Assembly: GCF_002443155.1 (NCBI RefSeq)
Contig: NZ_CP023667.1
Coordinates: forward strand, 620,001 to 684,000
Source of the DNA: Alcaligenes faecalis
Lineage (GTDB): Bacteria; Pseudomonadota; Gammaproteobacteria; Burkholderiales; Burkholderiaceae_B
Length of the DNA: 64,000 bases
Direction: 5' to 3'
Below are positions 42,501 to 51,195 of this stretch, piece by piece. Below the pieces are notes generated by a model. It saw nothing but the letters and a program-made list of their open reading frames with translations, did no database searches and was not told the DNA's origin. Each line of letters starts with the position of its first letter. The first letter of the stretch is position 1. A program made the position numbers and the translations under genes.

Positions 42501-42833
42501 TTGTTTGAGGCGATTACCGCCACAGTACAAACCGAGCGTGGCCGCTGGCTGCTGGGCGTCACCCGCGCCTATCGCGAGTGGTCCCTGCTGGACGTCAGTG
42601 GCCGGGTGTCGATTATTGACCTGGCCATTTCCCAGGAAGATCACTGGCTGGTGGTGGATTACAAGACCGGGCGGCCTGCCGAGCATGAGAGTCTGGACGA
42701 TTTCAAGGCCCGGATGCTGGAGCGTTATGCGCCGCAATTACAGCGTTATTGTGAGCAGGTGCAGGCTCTGGATGGACGGCCCGCGCAGGCTGCGCTTTAT
42801 TTCCCGAGAGCCGATCTTTGGCTGCCGTATTAA
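39531..42833 (+). CDS. AddA-like UvrD/RecB superfamily I helicase-nuclease
   Basis: The 1100-residue protein has Walker A APAGSGKT at residues 25-32, motif Ia AITFTRKAAAEM, and Walker B LLVDEFQDTS near residue 400. Motif III/IV sequence GDPMQSIYRFRKAEV follows, then motif V TIHKSKGLEFETVI and motif VI LLYVALTRARQELH. The nuclease active site is VVDYKTG near residue 1041. With the preceding AddB-like gene it forms a two-subunit, two-nuclease AddAB arrangement. Both genes overlap by one base. Confidence 0.92.
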   Translation: MLTVPSDSPARARALDPESSFLVQAPAGSGKTELLTDRILALLARVQRPEEIVAITFTRKAAAEMHARVLEKLAAANQERPAEPYRVRSWELARAAMQRNQEQQWDLLAYPARLSIRTIDSLCAHLVRAMPWITGLGGVPAITDKAQEHYEAAAWATLEMAESVPSVARFLEHMDVNLLQAQALLAGMLASRDQWLPAVGQGGDVALLQDSLREVVEQQLQQLSDSLPPGWARTLAPLACFAASNLESGDVLALADWQGDNLAPVMDDLPRWRGLAALLLTDKGDLRKSLTVRNGFPPKTAQKETLTEWLSNCLGTEPWIARLASARLLPEQYSPQQQEVLSNLIQVLWLAAAQLKLRFAEKAEVDFTEIAQRALQALGDADEPGELLLRMDRSIRHLLVDEFQDTSQSQVQLLERLTSGWEPGDGRSLFLVGDPMQSIYRFRKAEVGLFLQVWQARRLGEVELEPLNLSNNFRSHPRLVEWVNKVGAQLFPARPDPDLGMVTYEHSTAFKPDIPEWAVHFHPSWHFRVARGEDAVPSQQAAQERAVQEAVQCAAQALERYQDSEHPVAILVRARSHLHCLVRKLGEQGIPCRAVELEPLQQRPVVADLVQLVRALAHPADRLAWLSVLRSPLIGLRLESLHRLCAMHPTQTLAELTQNQEFQDWDSDERTRLLFACQILLDRRNRSGLMPFAGWVQECWTRLGGPQVYPSLADQADAEQVLRLLEELCPYGPPDQQQLQARVESLYATPQGTGKAVEVMTIHKSKGLEFETVILFGLHKQSAADSEPLIRLEHSAERLILGPISHKGSEQRDPVSQFLAARERIRAEQESHRLLYVALTRARQELHLFAELSITQDKGLREPDGRSLLSRVWPVLDQPQAPVWQAEQGAQQEESGQSSAALLQRVVSLPAAPPEQLPSASPQYQSWQWSLDTTHEKAIGTVAHDWLEKLGREGLDQWPVERLQQSRAVMRRQLQRAGVPASYLDDAAQSLFEAITATVQTERGRWLLGVTRAYREWSLLDVSGRVSIIDLAISQEDHWLVVDYKTGRPAEHESLDDFKARMLERYAPQLQRYCEQVQALDGRPAQAALYFPRADLWLPY

Positions 42834-42849
42834 TGCTACACTATTGGTC

Positions 42850-42945
42850 GGCGGGCCCCTCCGCATGGTTCGGCGGTGAATCTGGTCAGGTCGGGAACGA
42901 AGCAGCCACAGCCGTGCAGAATCAGTGCCGGAGTCAGGCTCGCCA
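42850..42945 (+). ncRNA. ffs: signal recognition particle 4.5S RNA
   Basis: The domain IV core is present: CTGGTCAGGTCGGGAACGAA (42882-42901) then GCAGCC, the conserved asymmetric and symmetric loops that bind Ffh. The ends GGCGGG (42850) and CTCGCC (42939-42944) pair to close the long hairpin. It lies between the helicase and dnaX genes, the same ffs/scr-before-dnaX arrangement as in Bacillus. The ends are estimates. Confidence 0.9.
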
Positions 42946-43062
42946 CTTCATTTGCTTATCGGGTTATGCGCGCCCGGTCTATCTGCTTCCCTTCAGCACC
43001 GAATCCGGTACACTTTTCCTTTCGCTTATTTGTATTGATGGTTCACGCCGTCCGGAATTCGC

Positions 43063-45531
43063 ATGACCTATCTCGTTCTGGCCCGCAAGTGGCGCCCTCG
43101 CTCCTTTGACACCCTGGTTGGTCAGGACCACGTGGTGCGCGCTTTGACGCACGCCCTGGATACCCAGCGCCTGCACCATGCCTGGCTGTTTACGGGCACA
43201 CGCGGCGTGGGCAAGACCACCTTGTCACGTATTCTGGCCAAGTCGCTGAACTGCGAAACCGGCATCACCTCCAAGCCCTGTGGCGTTTGTCGCGCTTGTA
43301 CCGAGATTGATGCTGGTCGCTTTATTGATTATGTAGAGCTGGACGCCGCCTCCAACCGGGGCGTGGAAGAGATGACCCAGCTGCTGGAGCAGGCGGTCTA
43401 CGCCCCCAGCTCGGGCCGCTACAAGGTCTACATGATTGACGAAGTTCACATGCTGACCGGGCACGCCTTCAACGCCATGCTCAAGACGCTGGAAGAACCG
43501 CCAGCGCACGTCAAATTCATTCTGGCCACCACAGATCCGCAGAAAATTCCGGTTACGGTCTTGTCGCGCTGTTTGCAATTCAATTTGAAGCAGATGACAG
43601 TGCCTGCGATTGTGGGCCACCTGCAGGACATTCTGACCCAGGAAGAAATGCAGTTCGAGCTGCCCGCCTTGCGTTTGCTGGCGCAGGCAGCCGATGGCTC
43701 CATGCGGGATGCCTTGTCGCTTAGCGATCAGGCTATTGCCTATAGCGCGGGTGATCTTAGCGCCCAGGCTGTGCAAGCCATGTTGGGCACCATTGATCAA
43801 CGCCACCTGGCGCAATTGCTGCAAGCGCTGGTCGCTTACGATGCGCAGGCCATTATGGGTGTAGCCGATGATCTGGCCTTGCGTGGCCTGTCTTATTCGG
43901 GAGCTCTGGCGGATTTGGCCACCTTGTTGTCCCGTATCGCCATCGAGCAGCGCATTCCCGGCACGATTTCTGATGATGATCCTTTGGCAGAAGCAGTGCG
44001 GCAATTGGCGCCCACGCTCTCGCCCGATCATGTGCAGTTGTTTTATTCGGTAGCGGTGCATAGCCGTCAGGAGCTGTCTTTGGCTCCGGATGAGTACGCC
44101 GGTTTCGTGATGGCGTGCTTGCGCATGCTGGCCTTGTTGCCCGAGCCCGTCTCGGCGTATGTACCACCGCCAGCAGGGCCTTCGGGGTCTGATACTGCTG
44201 GTGCTGGTGCTGGTGCTGGTGCTGGTGCTGGTGCTGGTGCGGCTCAGGCTGCTCCCGCTCCTGCGACGGCCCCCGCTGCCTCAGAGCTTGCGTCGGCACC
44301 GGCTACCTCTACTGCCTCTGTTGAGGCCGCCGCCTCTGGCGCGCCTGTACAGCAAGCTGCGCAGGGTGCGCAAACAGAGCCGAGCGTCCAAACTGCACAA
44401 GCAGCGCAAACCACTCAGCCTGCGGTTAACCCACAGGCCGCGTCTCAGCAGGCACAGGCTTCTGCCCCTGCAGCCGCCCCGGTCGTTGATGTTGCCCGTG
44501 CACATGCAGCCCAAGCAGCGCCTGTCGCAGAATCCATCCCTGCTGACGACGATTTTGTCCCGGCCTGGGAAGACGCTCCTGAGCCTGCCAGCGCGGAGGC
44601 CAGCTATGATTCTTCAGAGTCTGCCCCAGCGGTTGCAAGCTTTGAAACCGGTTCCGCCACCAGTCAGCCTCAAGAAGCTGCGACTGCCGTTGCTGATAGC
44701 AGCACTGTTGAAGCCGTCCAAGCGGCATCGACTCCATCCGTTCCGTCCGCCCAGCCAGCCGCAGAGTCCACTTCTGCAGCCCAGGCAGGCTCCTCTGCCG
44801 ACCCTGTAGCAGAGTCCTCCAAAGCCCAGGGCAAGAGCAGTGCTCAGCCTCTGATGTCGTCTCAAGCCCAGGCCGCCGCCCGAGTAGACCCAGTGACAGA
44901 AGAAGCGCCGCCAGCCGCCTCCACCCAGGACGGCCCGGAGGAGCCCGCCTGGTTGTCTGAGGGCATGGACGAAGAATTCGAGAATTACCAGCCTTTGGAT
45001 ATGGACGCAGCTCGTGCCGAAGAAGACGGCGATGTACCGTCTGTGTCCATGTCTGATCGCTTCATGCCCGACACCGAACTGGGCCTGCCCGTGCCGCAGA
45101 GCGGTTCGGACAACCCGCGCACCGTGCGACTGGGCGGCATGAAACCGGAAACCTGGCCTGACGTGGCAACCAGCTTGCCCTTAAGCGGCTGGGCCGCCGA
45201 ACTGGCCCGCCAGAGCGAATGGCTGGGCGTGAAAGGCCAGGAAATCCACCTGCGTGCCAAAATCAAGGCTACTGAAGGCAGTCAGGGCAAAGCGCGCTTG
45301 CGCACTGTTCTGTCGGAATACTTTGCCCAGTCCATTCAGTTGGTGATCGAATACGGGGATACAGGCGATGCTACCGCGCATGCCGTGGAGCAGGCCAAGC
45401 TGGCCGAGCGTCAGCGACAGGCCGAAGAGCAGGTTGCCCAGGATCCCTTTGTCTTGAGCCTGATCCAGGACTTTGACGGCAGCGTCAAAGCCGGGTCGAT
45501 CAAGGCTGCTCCTTTGGTTCGGGCCGCCTGA
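43063..45531 (+). CDS. dnaX: DNA polymerase III subunit tau
   Basis: The 822-residue clamp-loader ATPase has Walker A GTRGVGKT at residues 45-52, a zinc site [22 protein letters not shown] and SRC in motif positions, and the tau tail near the C-terminus. Between about residues 370 and 640 lies a long Ala/Pro/Gln-rich linker that includes seven GCTGGT codon pairs (residues 379-392). I do not see the A-AAA-AAG slippage heptamer used by E. coli for gamma. It is first of dnaX-ybaB-recR. Confidence 0.94.
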   Translation: MTYLVLARKWRPRSFDTLVGQDHVVRALTHALDTQRLHHAWLFTGTRGVGKTTLSRILAKSLNCETGITSKPCGVCRACTEIDAGRFIDYVELDAASNRGVEEMTQLLEQAVYAPSSGRYKVYMIDEVHMLTGHAFNAMLKTLEEPPAHVKFILATTDPQKIPVTVLSRCLQFNLKQMTVPAIVGHLQDILTQEEMQFELPALRLLAQAADGSMRDALSLSDQAIAYSAGDLSAQAVQAMLGTIDQRHLAQLLQALVAYDAQAIMGVADDLALRGLSYSGALADLATLLSRIAIEQRIPGTISDDDPLAEAVRQLAPTLSPDHVQLFYSVAVHSRQELSLAPDEYAGFVMACLRMLALLPEPVSAYVPPPAGPSGSDTAGAGAGAGAGAGAGAAQAAPAPATAPAASELASAPATSTASVEAAASGAPVQQAAQGAQTEPSVQTAQAAQTTQPAVNPQAASQQAQASAPAAAPVVDVARAHAAQAAPVAESIPADDDFVPAWEDAPEPASAEASYDSSESAPAVASFETGSATSQPQEAATAVADSSTVEAVQAASTPSVPSAQPAAESTSAAQAGSSADPVAESSKAQGKSSAQPLMSSQAQAAARVDPVTEEAPPAASTQDGPEEPAWLSEGMDEEFENYQPLDMDAARAEEDGDVPSVSMSDRFMPDTELGLPVPQSGSDNPRTVRLGGMKPETWPDVATSLPLSGWAAELARQSEWLGVKGQEIHLRAKIKATEGSQGKARLRTVLSEYFAQSIQLVIEYGDTGDATAHAVEQAKLAERQRQAEEQVAQDPFVLSLIQDFDGSVKAGSIKAAPLVRAA
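44197..44238 (+). repeat. 7 x GCTGGT hexamer repeat within dnaX
   Basis: Seven exact tandem GCTGGT units encode Ala-Gly repeats in the tau linker. Change in copy number would keep the reading frame. Confidence 0.95.
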
Positions 45532-45572
45532 ATGGCCCCTTGTCAATTTATATCAATCAGGAAAACCAAACC

Positions 45573-45899
45573 ATGATGAAAGGTCAGATTGCCGGCTTGA
45601 TGCGCCAGGCGCAGCAAATGCAGGAAAACATGAAAAAGGCTCAGGAAGCCTTGGCCGATATCGAGGTCGAGGGCGTTTCCGGTGGTGGTCTGGTCAAGGT
45701 CATCATGAACTGCCGCCACGATGTGCGCCGTGTCTCTATCGACCCCAGCCTGCTGGAAGACGAAAAAGAGATGCTGGAAGACTTGATTGCTGCTGCCTTT
45801 AACGATGCACAGCGCAAAGCCGAGGCAACCTCGCAGGAAAAAATGGCGGGTGTTACCGCTGGCCTGCCACTGCCACCCGGTATGAAGTTCCCGTTCTAA
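45573..45899 (+). CDS. ybaB: YbaB/EbfC family nucleoid-associated protein
   Basis: The 108-residue DNA-binding protein has the family pattern: [27 protein letters not shown] (coiled helix), [21 protein letters not shown] and [22 protein letters not shown] at 45573 with AGGAAA is preferred to an upstream TTG. Its stop overlaps the recR ATG by one base (TAATG). Confidence 0.95.
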   Translation: MMKGQIAGLMRQAQQMQENMKKAQEALADIEVEGVSGGGLVKVIMNCRHDVRRVSIDPSLLEDEKEMLEDLIAAAFNDAQRKAEATSQEKMAGVTAGLPLPPGMKFPF

Positions 45900-46510
45900 T
45901 GAACGAACCGCAGATCGCTGAGCCCGAACCGCTTCGGGCTCTGATCCAGGCTCTGCGTCGGCTACCCGGTGTGGGCGAGCGTAGCGCTCGCCGCATGGCT
46001 TACCACTTGTTGCAACACGATCTGGTAGGCGCCGACCAATTGAGCCGTGCTCTTGAACATGCCACGACGGCACTGCAGCACTGCCAGCGCTGCAATGGTT
46101 TCACTGTTCAACCTATCTGTGAAACCTGTGCCAATCCCCGCCGTGATCCGGCGTTGTTGTGTGTGGTGGAGACGCCTGCCGATCAAAACATGATCGAGGC
46201 TACGCATGGCTATCGAGGCCTTTACTATGTGCTGATGGGGCGTTTGACGCCGCTGGAAGGCATAGGCCCGGATGCCTTGCAATTTGACCGTTTGCTAGAG
46301 CGAGCCGGTGATGGCCAAGTGCAGGAAGTGATTCTAGCGACCAATTTCACCGCAGAGGGCGAAACCACCGCCCATCATCTGGCGGAAATGCTCACTAGCC
46401 AAGGTTTGAAAGTGACTCGACTGGCACGCGGTGTGCCAGCCGGGAGCGAGCTGGAGTATGTAGACCCCAGCACCATTGCCTGGGCTTTGATGGAGCGTCG
46501 CGCCACGTAA
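45899..46510 (+). CDS. recR: recombination mediator RecR
   Basis: The 203-residue RecFOR partner shows a helix-hairpin-helix [19 protein letters not shown] and a four-Cys zinc finger ([16 protein letters not shown]). A TOPRIM domain starting at [20 protein letters not shown] and the Walker B-like end [14 protein letters not shown] follow. Family length is about 200. It is the last gene of the dnaX-ybaB-recR operon and is followed by a terminator. Confidence 0.97.
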   Translation: MNEPQIAEPEPLRALIQALRRLPGVGERSARRMAYHLLQHDLVGADQLSRALEHATTALQHCQRCNGFTVQPICETCANPRRDPALLCVVETPADQNMIEATHGYRGLYYVLMGRLTPLEGIGPDALQFDRLLERAGDGQVQEVILATNFTAEGETTAHHLAEMLTSQGLKVTRLARGVPAGSELEYVDPSTIAWALMERRAT

Positions 46511-46532
46511 TCGGGTTTGACCGCTTGGCGGA

Positions 46533-46561
46533 CAAGGGGGGGACACCCCCCTTTGTTTTTT
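46533..46561 (+). terminator. Rho-independent terminator after recR
   Basis: G/C-rich hairpin of AAGGGGG and CCCCCTT arms running into a T-tract. Confidence 0.85.
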
Positions 46562-46615
46562 AGTATAAGTATCAAACCTAAATAATTAATGACCAACAAC
46601 AAGAAGGGGATTGCC

Positions 46616-47656
46616 ATGAAACTGACTCGTCGTCATGCACTCAAGCTGGTTGGAGCATCAGGTCTAGCGCTGTCATTGCCAACGCTGGGCCGTGCGCAAG
46701 AAATCGAGAAAAAAAACCTGACCATTGCCGTGGGCGGCAAGGCGCTGATCTACTATCTGCCCTTGTCCATTGCCGAGATCAATGGCTACTTTGATGACGA
46801 AGGTCTCAAAGTCAAAGTGGCGGACTTTGCCGGCGGCTCCAAAGCCCTGCAAGCCGTCGTGGGCGGTAGCGCCGACGTGGTATCGGGTGCGTTTGAGCAC
46901 ACCATCAACTTGCAGGCCAAAGGGCAGATGTACCGCGCCTTTGTGCAGCAGGGGCGTGCACCCGCCATTGTTTTGGCTGTGTCCAACAAGACGATGGCTG
47001 ACTATAAGTCGCCAGCCGATCTGAAAGGCAAGAAAATCGGTGTGACCGCACCGGGCTCCTCGACCAATATGATGGTCAACTTCTATCTGGAACAAAACGG
47101 TCTGAAACCCTCGGACGTGGCCTTTATCGGTGTAGGCGCTGGTGCCGGTGCCGTCACCGCCATGCGTACCGGTCAGATTGATGCCATGGCCAACCTGGAC
47201 CCGGTTATTGGCACCTTGCTTAAAGAAAACGAAGTCCGTGTCATTGCTGACACCCGTACGGTTGCGGACACCAAGACCATTTTTGGCGGCAACATGCCTT
47301 CGGCCTGCCTGTACGCCTCTGAAGAGTTCATTACCAAGAATCCCAATACGGCTCAGGCTTTGGCCAACGCCATTGTGCGCGCCGACAAATGGATTCAGGC
47401 CAACGACGCTGAAACTATTGCCAAGACCGTGCCTGCGACCTACCTGCTGGGTGATGTAGAACTCTACAAGCAATGTCTGGATGCCAATAAGGAAGCACTC
47501 TCGCCGGATGGCCTGGTTGATTCTGATGGCCCGACGACCGCCTTGAATGCACTGGCCGCTTTTGTGCCGAATCTGGACGCATCCAAGATTGATATCAGCA
47601 AGATCTACACCAATGAATTTGCTGACAATGCCAACAAGAAGTACCCCAATGTCTGA
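46616..47656 (+). CDS. SsuA/TauA-type ABC transporter substrate-binding protein
   Basis: The 346-residue receptor carries a twin-arginine-like signal: LTRRHALKLVGASGLALSLP, then GRAQE. SsuA/NMT1-like fold features follow: NLTIAVGGKALIYYLPLSIAE, VADFAGGSKALQAVVGGSADV, and the YKSPADLKGKKIGVTAPGSS ligand site. The ATG at 46616 is preceded by AAGGGG. The substrate may be a sulfonate, nitrate or aromatic compound and is not resolved. It overlaps the ATPase gene by 8 bp. Confidence 0.88.
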   Translation: MKLTRRHALKLVGASGLALSLPTLGRAQEIEKKNLTIAVGGKALIYYLPLSIAEINGYFDDEGLKVKVADFAGGSKALQAVVGGSADVVSGAFEHTINLQAKGQMYRAFVQQGRAPAIVLAVSNKTMADYKSPADLKGKKIGVTAPGSSTNMMVNFYLEQNGLKPSDVAFIGVGAGAGAVTAMRTGQIDAMANLDPVIGTLLKENEVRVIADTRTVADTKTIFGGNMPSACLYASEEFITKNPNTAQALANAIVRADKWIQANDAETIAKTVPATYLLGDVELYKQCLDANKEALSPDGLVDSDGPTTALNALAAFVPNLDASKIDISKIYTNEFADNANKKYPNV

Positions 47657-48455
47657 GGCAGCACTTTCTTTAGATAACATCAGCTGTGTTTTTGCCTCCC
47701 GGGATGGCAAAGGTACGTACACAGCGGTTCGTGACGCCAGCCTGAGCATTGCTCCAGGCGAATTTGTGTCGGTTGTAGGCCCAACGGGCTGCGGCAAGTC
47801 CACGCTCCTGAACGTAGGGGCGGGTTTGCTGAGCCCTTCGTCGGGCGAAGTGCGTGTGTTCGGCAAACCCCTGGAAGGGGTGAACGAGCGCGCTGGCTAC
47901 ATGTTCCAGGGCGAAGCACTGATGCCCTGGCGCAGTGCCGAATCCAACGTGATGGCCGGTCTGGAGTTTGCTGGTGTCCCGCAGGACGAGGCCCGCGCCC
48001 GTGCCCAGGAGTGGCTCAAGCGAGTCGGCCTGGGTGGTTTCGGGGATCGTTACCCGCATCAAATGTCGGGTGGTATGCGCAAACGCGTCATGCTGGCCCA
48101 GACCCTGATTCGTGATCCCGACATCATCCTGATGGATGAGCCTTTCTCGGCGCTGGACATTCAGACCCGTCAATTGATGGAAAACGAAGTGCTGGAGATC
48201 TGGATGGCGCAGCGTAAAGCCGTGCTGTTCATCACGCACGACCTGGACGAAGCCATTGCCATGAGCGATCGAGTGGTGGTTCTGTCAGCCGGGCCGGGCA
48301 CTCATCCCATCGGCGAATTTCATGTCGATCTTCCACGTCCTCGTGACGTGGCCGAAGTACGCAACGACCCCCGCTTTGTCGAATTGCATGCGGCGATCTG
48401 GGCCGTCCTGCGTGATGAGGTTCTGAAGGGTTATGCCCAGCAAAAGCGTGCCTGA
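47649..48455 (+). CDS. SsuB/TauB-type ABC transporter ATPase
   Basis: 268 residues with Walker A GPTGCGKS, Q-loop YMFQGEALMPWR, signature MSGGMRKR (LSGGQ variant with Met for Leu, and MRKR), Walker B IILMDEPFSALD, and the ITHDLDEA switch. The partner receptor and permease flank it. The start lies 8 bp before the receptor stop. Confidence 0.92.
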   Translation: MSEAALSLDNISCVFASRDGKGTYTAVRDASLSIAPGEFVSVVGPTGCGKSTLLNVGAGLLSPSSGEVRVFGKPLEGVNERAGYMFQGEALMPWRSAESNVMAGLEFAGVPQDEARARAQEWLKRVGLGGFGDRYPHQMSGGMRKRVMLAQTLIRDPDIILMDEPFSALDIQTRQLMENEVLEIWMAQRKAVLFITHDLDEAIAMSDRVVVLSAGPGTHPIGEFHVDLPRPRDVAEVRNDPRFVELHAAIWAVLRDEVLKGYAQQKRA

Positions 48456-48456
48456 T

Positions 48457-49251
48457 ATGTCTAAATCTATTACTCAATCCAAGCTGGCCCTGCGCGGCTG
48501 GCAAATCTCGCTGCTCGTCGTCATTCTTGCTGCCTGGCATTTCTTCACGCTGGACCCCAAAGTGGCTTTCTTCTTTGGGCAGCCATTGGAAGTGGTCAAG
48601 GTGATCTGGGCCTGGTTCGTCACCAACGGTGATATTTACGTGCACCTGGGCGTGACCTTGAGCGAAACCCTGCTGGCCTTTGCCATCGGTACGATTGCTG
48701 GTCTGGCTTGCGGTCTGTGGCTGGGGCTCTCGCCCCGTGCGGCGGCCTTGCTGGACCCGTATCTGACGGCGGCCAACTCCATGCCACGCGTGATTCTGGC
48801 GCCTATTTTCGGCATGTGGTTCGGTCTGGGTATCTGGTCCAAAGTGGCTCTGGCGGTGACGCTGGTGTTCTTCATCGTGTTCTTTAACGTGTACCAAGGT
48901 GTGCGTGAAGTCAGCTCCACACTGCTGGACAATGCCCGCATGCTGGGTGCCAGCCGTCGTCAGTTGCTGCGCCACGTCTATATCCCTTCGGCTACCAGCT
49001 GGGTGTTTTCCAGCTTGCACACCTCGGTCGGTCTGGCCTTCGTGGGCGCTGTGGTGGGTGAGTACCTGGGTTCAGCCAGTGGGGTGGGATATCTGATCCT
49101 GCAGGCAGAGGGCACGCTGGATGTGAATACGGTGTTCGCCGGTATTGTGGTGCTGACCGTCTTTGCGCTGATTCTGGATGGTCTGGTCAGTGTGTTTGAA
49201 GATCGCCTGCTGGCCTGGCGGCCACAAGGTGGCGGTACGGAAAAGCTCTGA
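48457..49251 (+). CDS. SsuC/TauC-type ABC transporter permease
   Basis: 264 residues with six predicted transmembrane helices and the ATPase-docking EAA loop LDNARMLGASRRQLLRHVYIPSA. The ATG 1 bp after the ATPase stop was chosen; another at 48433 would overlap the ATPase gene by 23 bp and its ribosome-binding site is only 2 nt away. It completes the three-gene importer. Confidence 0.9.
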   Translation: MSKSITQSKLALRGWQISLLVVILAAWHFFTLDPKVAFFFGQPLEVVKVIWAWFVTNGDIYVHLGVTLSETLLAFAIGTIAGLACGLWLGLSPRAAALLDPYLTAANSMPRVILAPIFGMWFGLGIWSKVALAVTLVFFIVFFNVYQGVREVSSTLLDNARMLGASRRQLLRHVYIPSATSWVFSSLHTSVGLAFVGAVVGEYLGSASGVGYLILQAEGTLDVNTVFAGIVVLTVFALILDGLVSVFEDRLLAWRPQGGGTEKL

Positions 49252-49293
49252 TCGTATGCTTGAGCAAGCTATTAATTAGTTTGGATATGCGTT

Positions 49294-49331
49294 GAAAAAC
49301 CGGCTCCTGTTTCAGGCGCCGGTTTTTTTTA
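49294..49331 (+). terminator. Rho-independent terminator after ABC importer
   Basis: Stem AAAACCGGC / GCCGGTTTT around a 13-nt loop, followed by T residues. Confidence 0.85.
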
Positions 49332-49369
49332 TGCTTGCACCTTGTGGTAAGAGCAAGGCAATAGTCAGG

Positions 49370-49398
49370 TGCTCGCAAATCAGCTTGTTGTGCGAGCA
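49370..49398. repeat. 8-bp inverted repeat upstream of the FecI-like gene
   Basis: TGCTCGCA (49370-49377) / TGCGAGCA (49391-49398) with a 13-bp spacer, in the 270-bp gap before the sigma factor gene. A role as an operator is possible but not shown. Confidence 0.4.
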
Positions 49399-49468
49399 TT
49401 GATGGAACGTATACGCCCAGAATGTGAGACTGTCGGAGCAAACAGCGAGCATTCCTGTTTTTGGAAAT

Positions 49469-49487
49469 GAGAATTGTTGTTATTATC
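49469..49487 (+). promoter_or_regulatory. Fur box upstream of FecI-like sigma gene
   Basis: On the minus strand the 19-mer reads GATAATAACAACAATTCTC. It matches 14 of 19 bases of the Fur consensus GATAATGATAATCATTATC. It lies 34 bp before the sigma ATG, where repression by iron-loaded Fur is expected. Confidence 0.65.
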
Positions 49488-49521
49488 AGCCTTCTCCTTT
49501 CCTTACAGGCTCTTTGCTTTC

Positions 49522-50025
49522 ATGTCCGACCGCCGTGCCTTTCGTAAAACCTGGCTTGCTCACTACAGCGAGCTGCTGGGGGCGTGGCGTCGTCGATCTC
49601 ACGTTGATCACGATGTGGAAGATGCCATGCACGACGCTGTGCTGCGCATACTGGAAAACGGCTCGGTTTCGGCCGATAATCCGGCGGCCTATCTGCAACG
49701 CAGTACCTCCAACGGTCTGATCGACCGGCACAGGCGGGAGGAAAAACTGCCCATGGTGCCCTTGCACGAACTGCATGAATCCGAGCATCCCTTGGCAACT
49801 GGCCCGGAGTCCCAGGTGTATTCCAGCCAGATGGTCAATGATTTAAGAACGGTGCTGGATGAACTGCCGGACATTTGCAGGCAGGTGTATATTTACCAGC
49901 GCCTGGAGGGAAGCTCCCATGCCGAGATTGCCAGTGAACTGGGGATCTCTCGTGCCATGGTGGAAAAGCATATGAACAAAGCGTTGCGACATTTGAGTAC
50001 AAGGTTACAGAAGTATGCCCCCTGA
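49522..50025 (+). CDS. FecI-like ECF sigma factor
   Basis: 167 residues with a sigma-70 region 2 (SHVDHDVEDAMHDAVLRILEN and LQRSTSNGLIDRHRREEK) and a region 4 (LDELPDICRQVYIYQRLEG then SSHAEIASELGISRAMVEKH). Members with a FecR partner direct transcription of TonB receptor genes after an outside iron-chelate signal. Start at 49522 (MSDRRAFRKTW). The 3' end overlaps fecR by 11 bp. Confidence 0.92.
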   Translation: MSDRRAFRKTWLAHYSELLGAWRRRSHVDHDVEDAMHDAVLRILENGSVSADNPAAYLQRSTSNGLIDRHRREEKLPMVPLHELHESEHPLATGPESQVYSSQMVNDLRTVLDELPDICRQVYIYQRLEGSSHAEIASELGISRAMVEKHMNKALRHLSTRLQKYAP

Positions 50026-51001
50026 TGTCCTGAACGCAGCGACCGCGCAGGATCAGGCGGCTGCCTGGTTTTCTCATCTGCGCTCGGGTGATGCCTCGCC
50101 CGAGGATTGGCGTGCCTTCGAGCAATGGCGACAGTCTGATCAGGAGCATGATCGCTGTTACCGCCATCTGGAGGCGATCTGGCAAGCGACCTTGCAGATT
50201 CCCGAGTCCGAGCTGCGGGCTGCCTTGCGGGCTTCGCGCCCATCGGCCCGGGTCAACAAGCCACGCCGTCGTTTTGCCTGGGGCATGACGGCAGGACTGT
50301 GTGCGGCGGGTGTGCTTGCCGCTGTAGGAATACGGGCTAGCCTGGATACTGAGCCCTCCTATCAAACCACATTGACGACCCCACGCGGGCTGCACGAAGA
50401 ATTGCGTCTGCCTGATGGCTCTACCTTGATGGCCAATACCGGCACACGGGCGCAGATTCGTTTTTACGAGAATGAGCGTGTCGTTGACCTGTATGCAGGC
50501 GAGGTGTTCTTTGATGTGCAGCCTGATCGGTCCCGACCGTTTGTGGTGCATGCCGGGCAAAGCAGGGTGGTGGTCACAGGTACGCGCTTCAATGTTCTGC
50601 ATGAGCAGCAGCAATTGCAGGTGACGGTGGAGTCCGGTTCGGTCAAGGTGCAGCAGGGTGCCTGGTGGGACCGGGATACCCGCTTGCTGGAGCGTGGGCA
50701 ATCCGTTTACACGGCTGAGGATGCTCCTCTGGGACAGGTACAAAAGGCGGATCTAGATACCAGCCTAGCATGGCGTAACGGCATGATTGTGTTCGAAAAC
50801 ACGCCGTTGGAGCAGGCGGTAGCGCAGATCAATCGTTACTTGCCGCAAGCGGCCGTTTTCGATGCGCCCCGTTTTGCCTCCTACAGGGTGGCCGGGGTTT
50901 TCAGTGTGAATGAGCCTTTGGCCCTGATTCATATCTTGCCCGACCTGGTGCCGGTGAAGGTTCAAACCTTGTCCAGCGGACAACTGCGAATCAGCGAATA
51001 G
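50015..51001 (+). CDS. FecR-like anti-sigma/signal-transfer membrane protein
   Basis: 328 residues with an N-terminal cytoplasmic DUF4880 part (AAAWFSHLRSGDASPEDWRAF and FEQWRQSDQEHDRCY). A single transmembrane helix follows (MTAGLCAAGVLAAVG, about residues 92-106). The FecR periplasmic domain contains TTPRGLHEELRLPDGSTLMANTGT, VFFDVQPDRSRPFVVHAG and VVVTGTRFNV. It relays the receptor's STN signal to the sigma factor. Confidence 0.92.
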   Translation: MPPDVLNAATAQDQAAAWFSHLRSGDASPEDWRAFEQWRQSDQEHDRCYRHLEAIWQATLQIPESELRAALRASRPSARVNKPRRRFAWGMTAGLCAAGVLAAVGIRASLDTEPSYQTTLTTPRGLHEELRLPDGSTLMANTGTRAQIRFYENERVVDLYAGEVFFDVQPDRSRPFVVHAGQSRVVVTGTRFNVLHEQQQLQVTVESGSVKVQQGAWWDRDTRLLERGQSVYTAEDAPLGQVQKADLDTSLAWRNGMIVFENTPLEQAVAQINRYLPQAAVFDAPRFASYRVAGVFSVNEPLALIHILPDLVPVKVQTLSSGQLRISE

Positions 51002-51044
51002 AGCCCGAGTTTGCTTGGCAATCCAGGCTCTGTTTTTTATTTAT

Positions 51045-51059
51045 CAAAAATAATTCTCA
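51045..51059. promoter_or_regulatory. Fur-like or sigma-linked site ahead of the receptor
   Basis: TGAGAATTATTTTTG on the minus strand partly matches the Fur 7-1-7 pattern TGATAAT-N-ATTATCA. It lies 56 bp before the small ORF at 51115, in the receptor promoter area. Confidence 0.4.
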
Positions 51060-51114
51060 TTTTTGTTCCGGTGTTTTGATTCTGGTTCGTCGATAGAGTA
51101 AGGGGAGCTGTTTT

Positions 51115-51150
51115 ATGTCGCAGACGGCAGCGCCCATCACCTTGTCTTGA
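51115..51150 (+). CDS. 11-residue ORF just upstream of the TonB receptor, same frame
   Basis: ATG at 51115 has the best ribosome-binding site in the region (AAGGGGAG). The product MSQTAAPITLS stops at TGA 51148-51150 in the same frame as the receptor, which continues open after this stop. It may be a leader peptide, or the remnant of the original start split by a nonsense change. Confidence 0.45.
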   Translation: MSQTAAPITLS

Positions 51151-51195
51151 GGCCGCCTTGGGCGTGCCTTGCTACTCTTTGGACCTAGTCAGACT

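Noticed and set aside
43063..45531. Programmed frameshift in dnaX
   Set aside because: No A-AAA-AAG heptamer or following hairpin was seen in the expected region.
46616..49251. Assignment of the ABC importer to sulfonate, taurine or nitrate
   Set aside because: The receptor family is broad and no sulfonatase, nitrate or other marker gene lies nearby.
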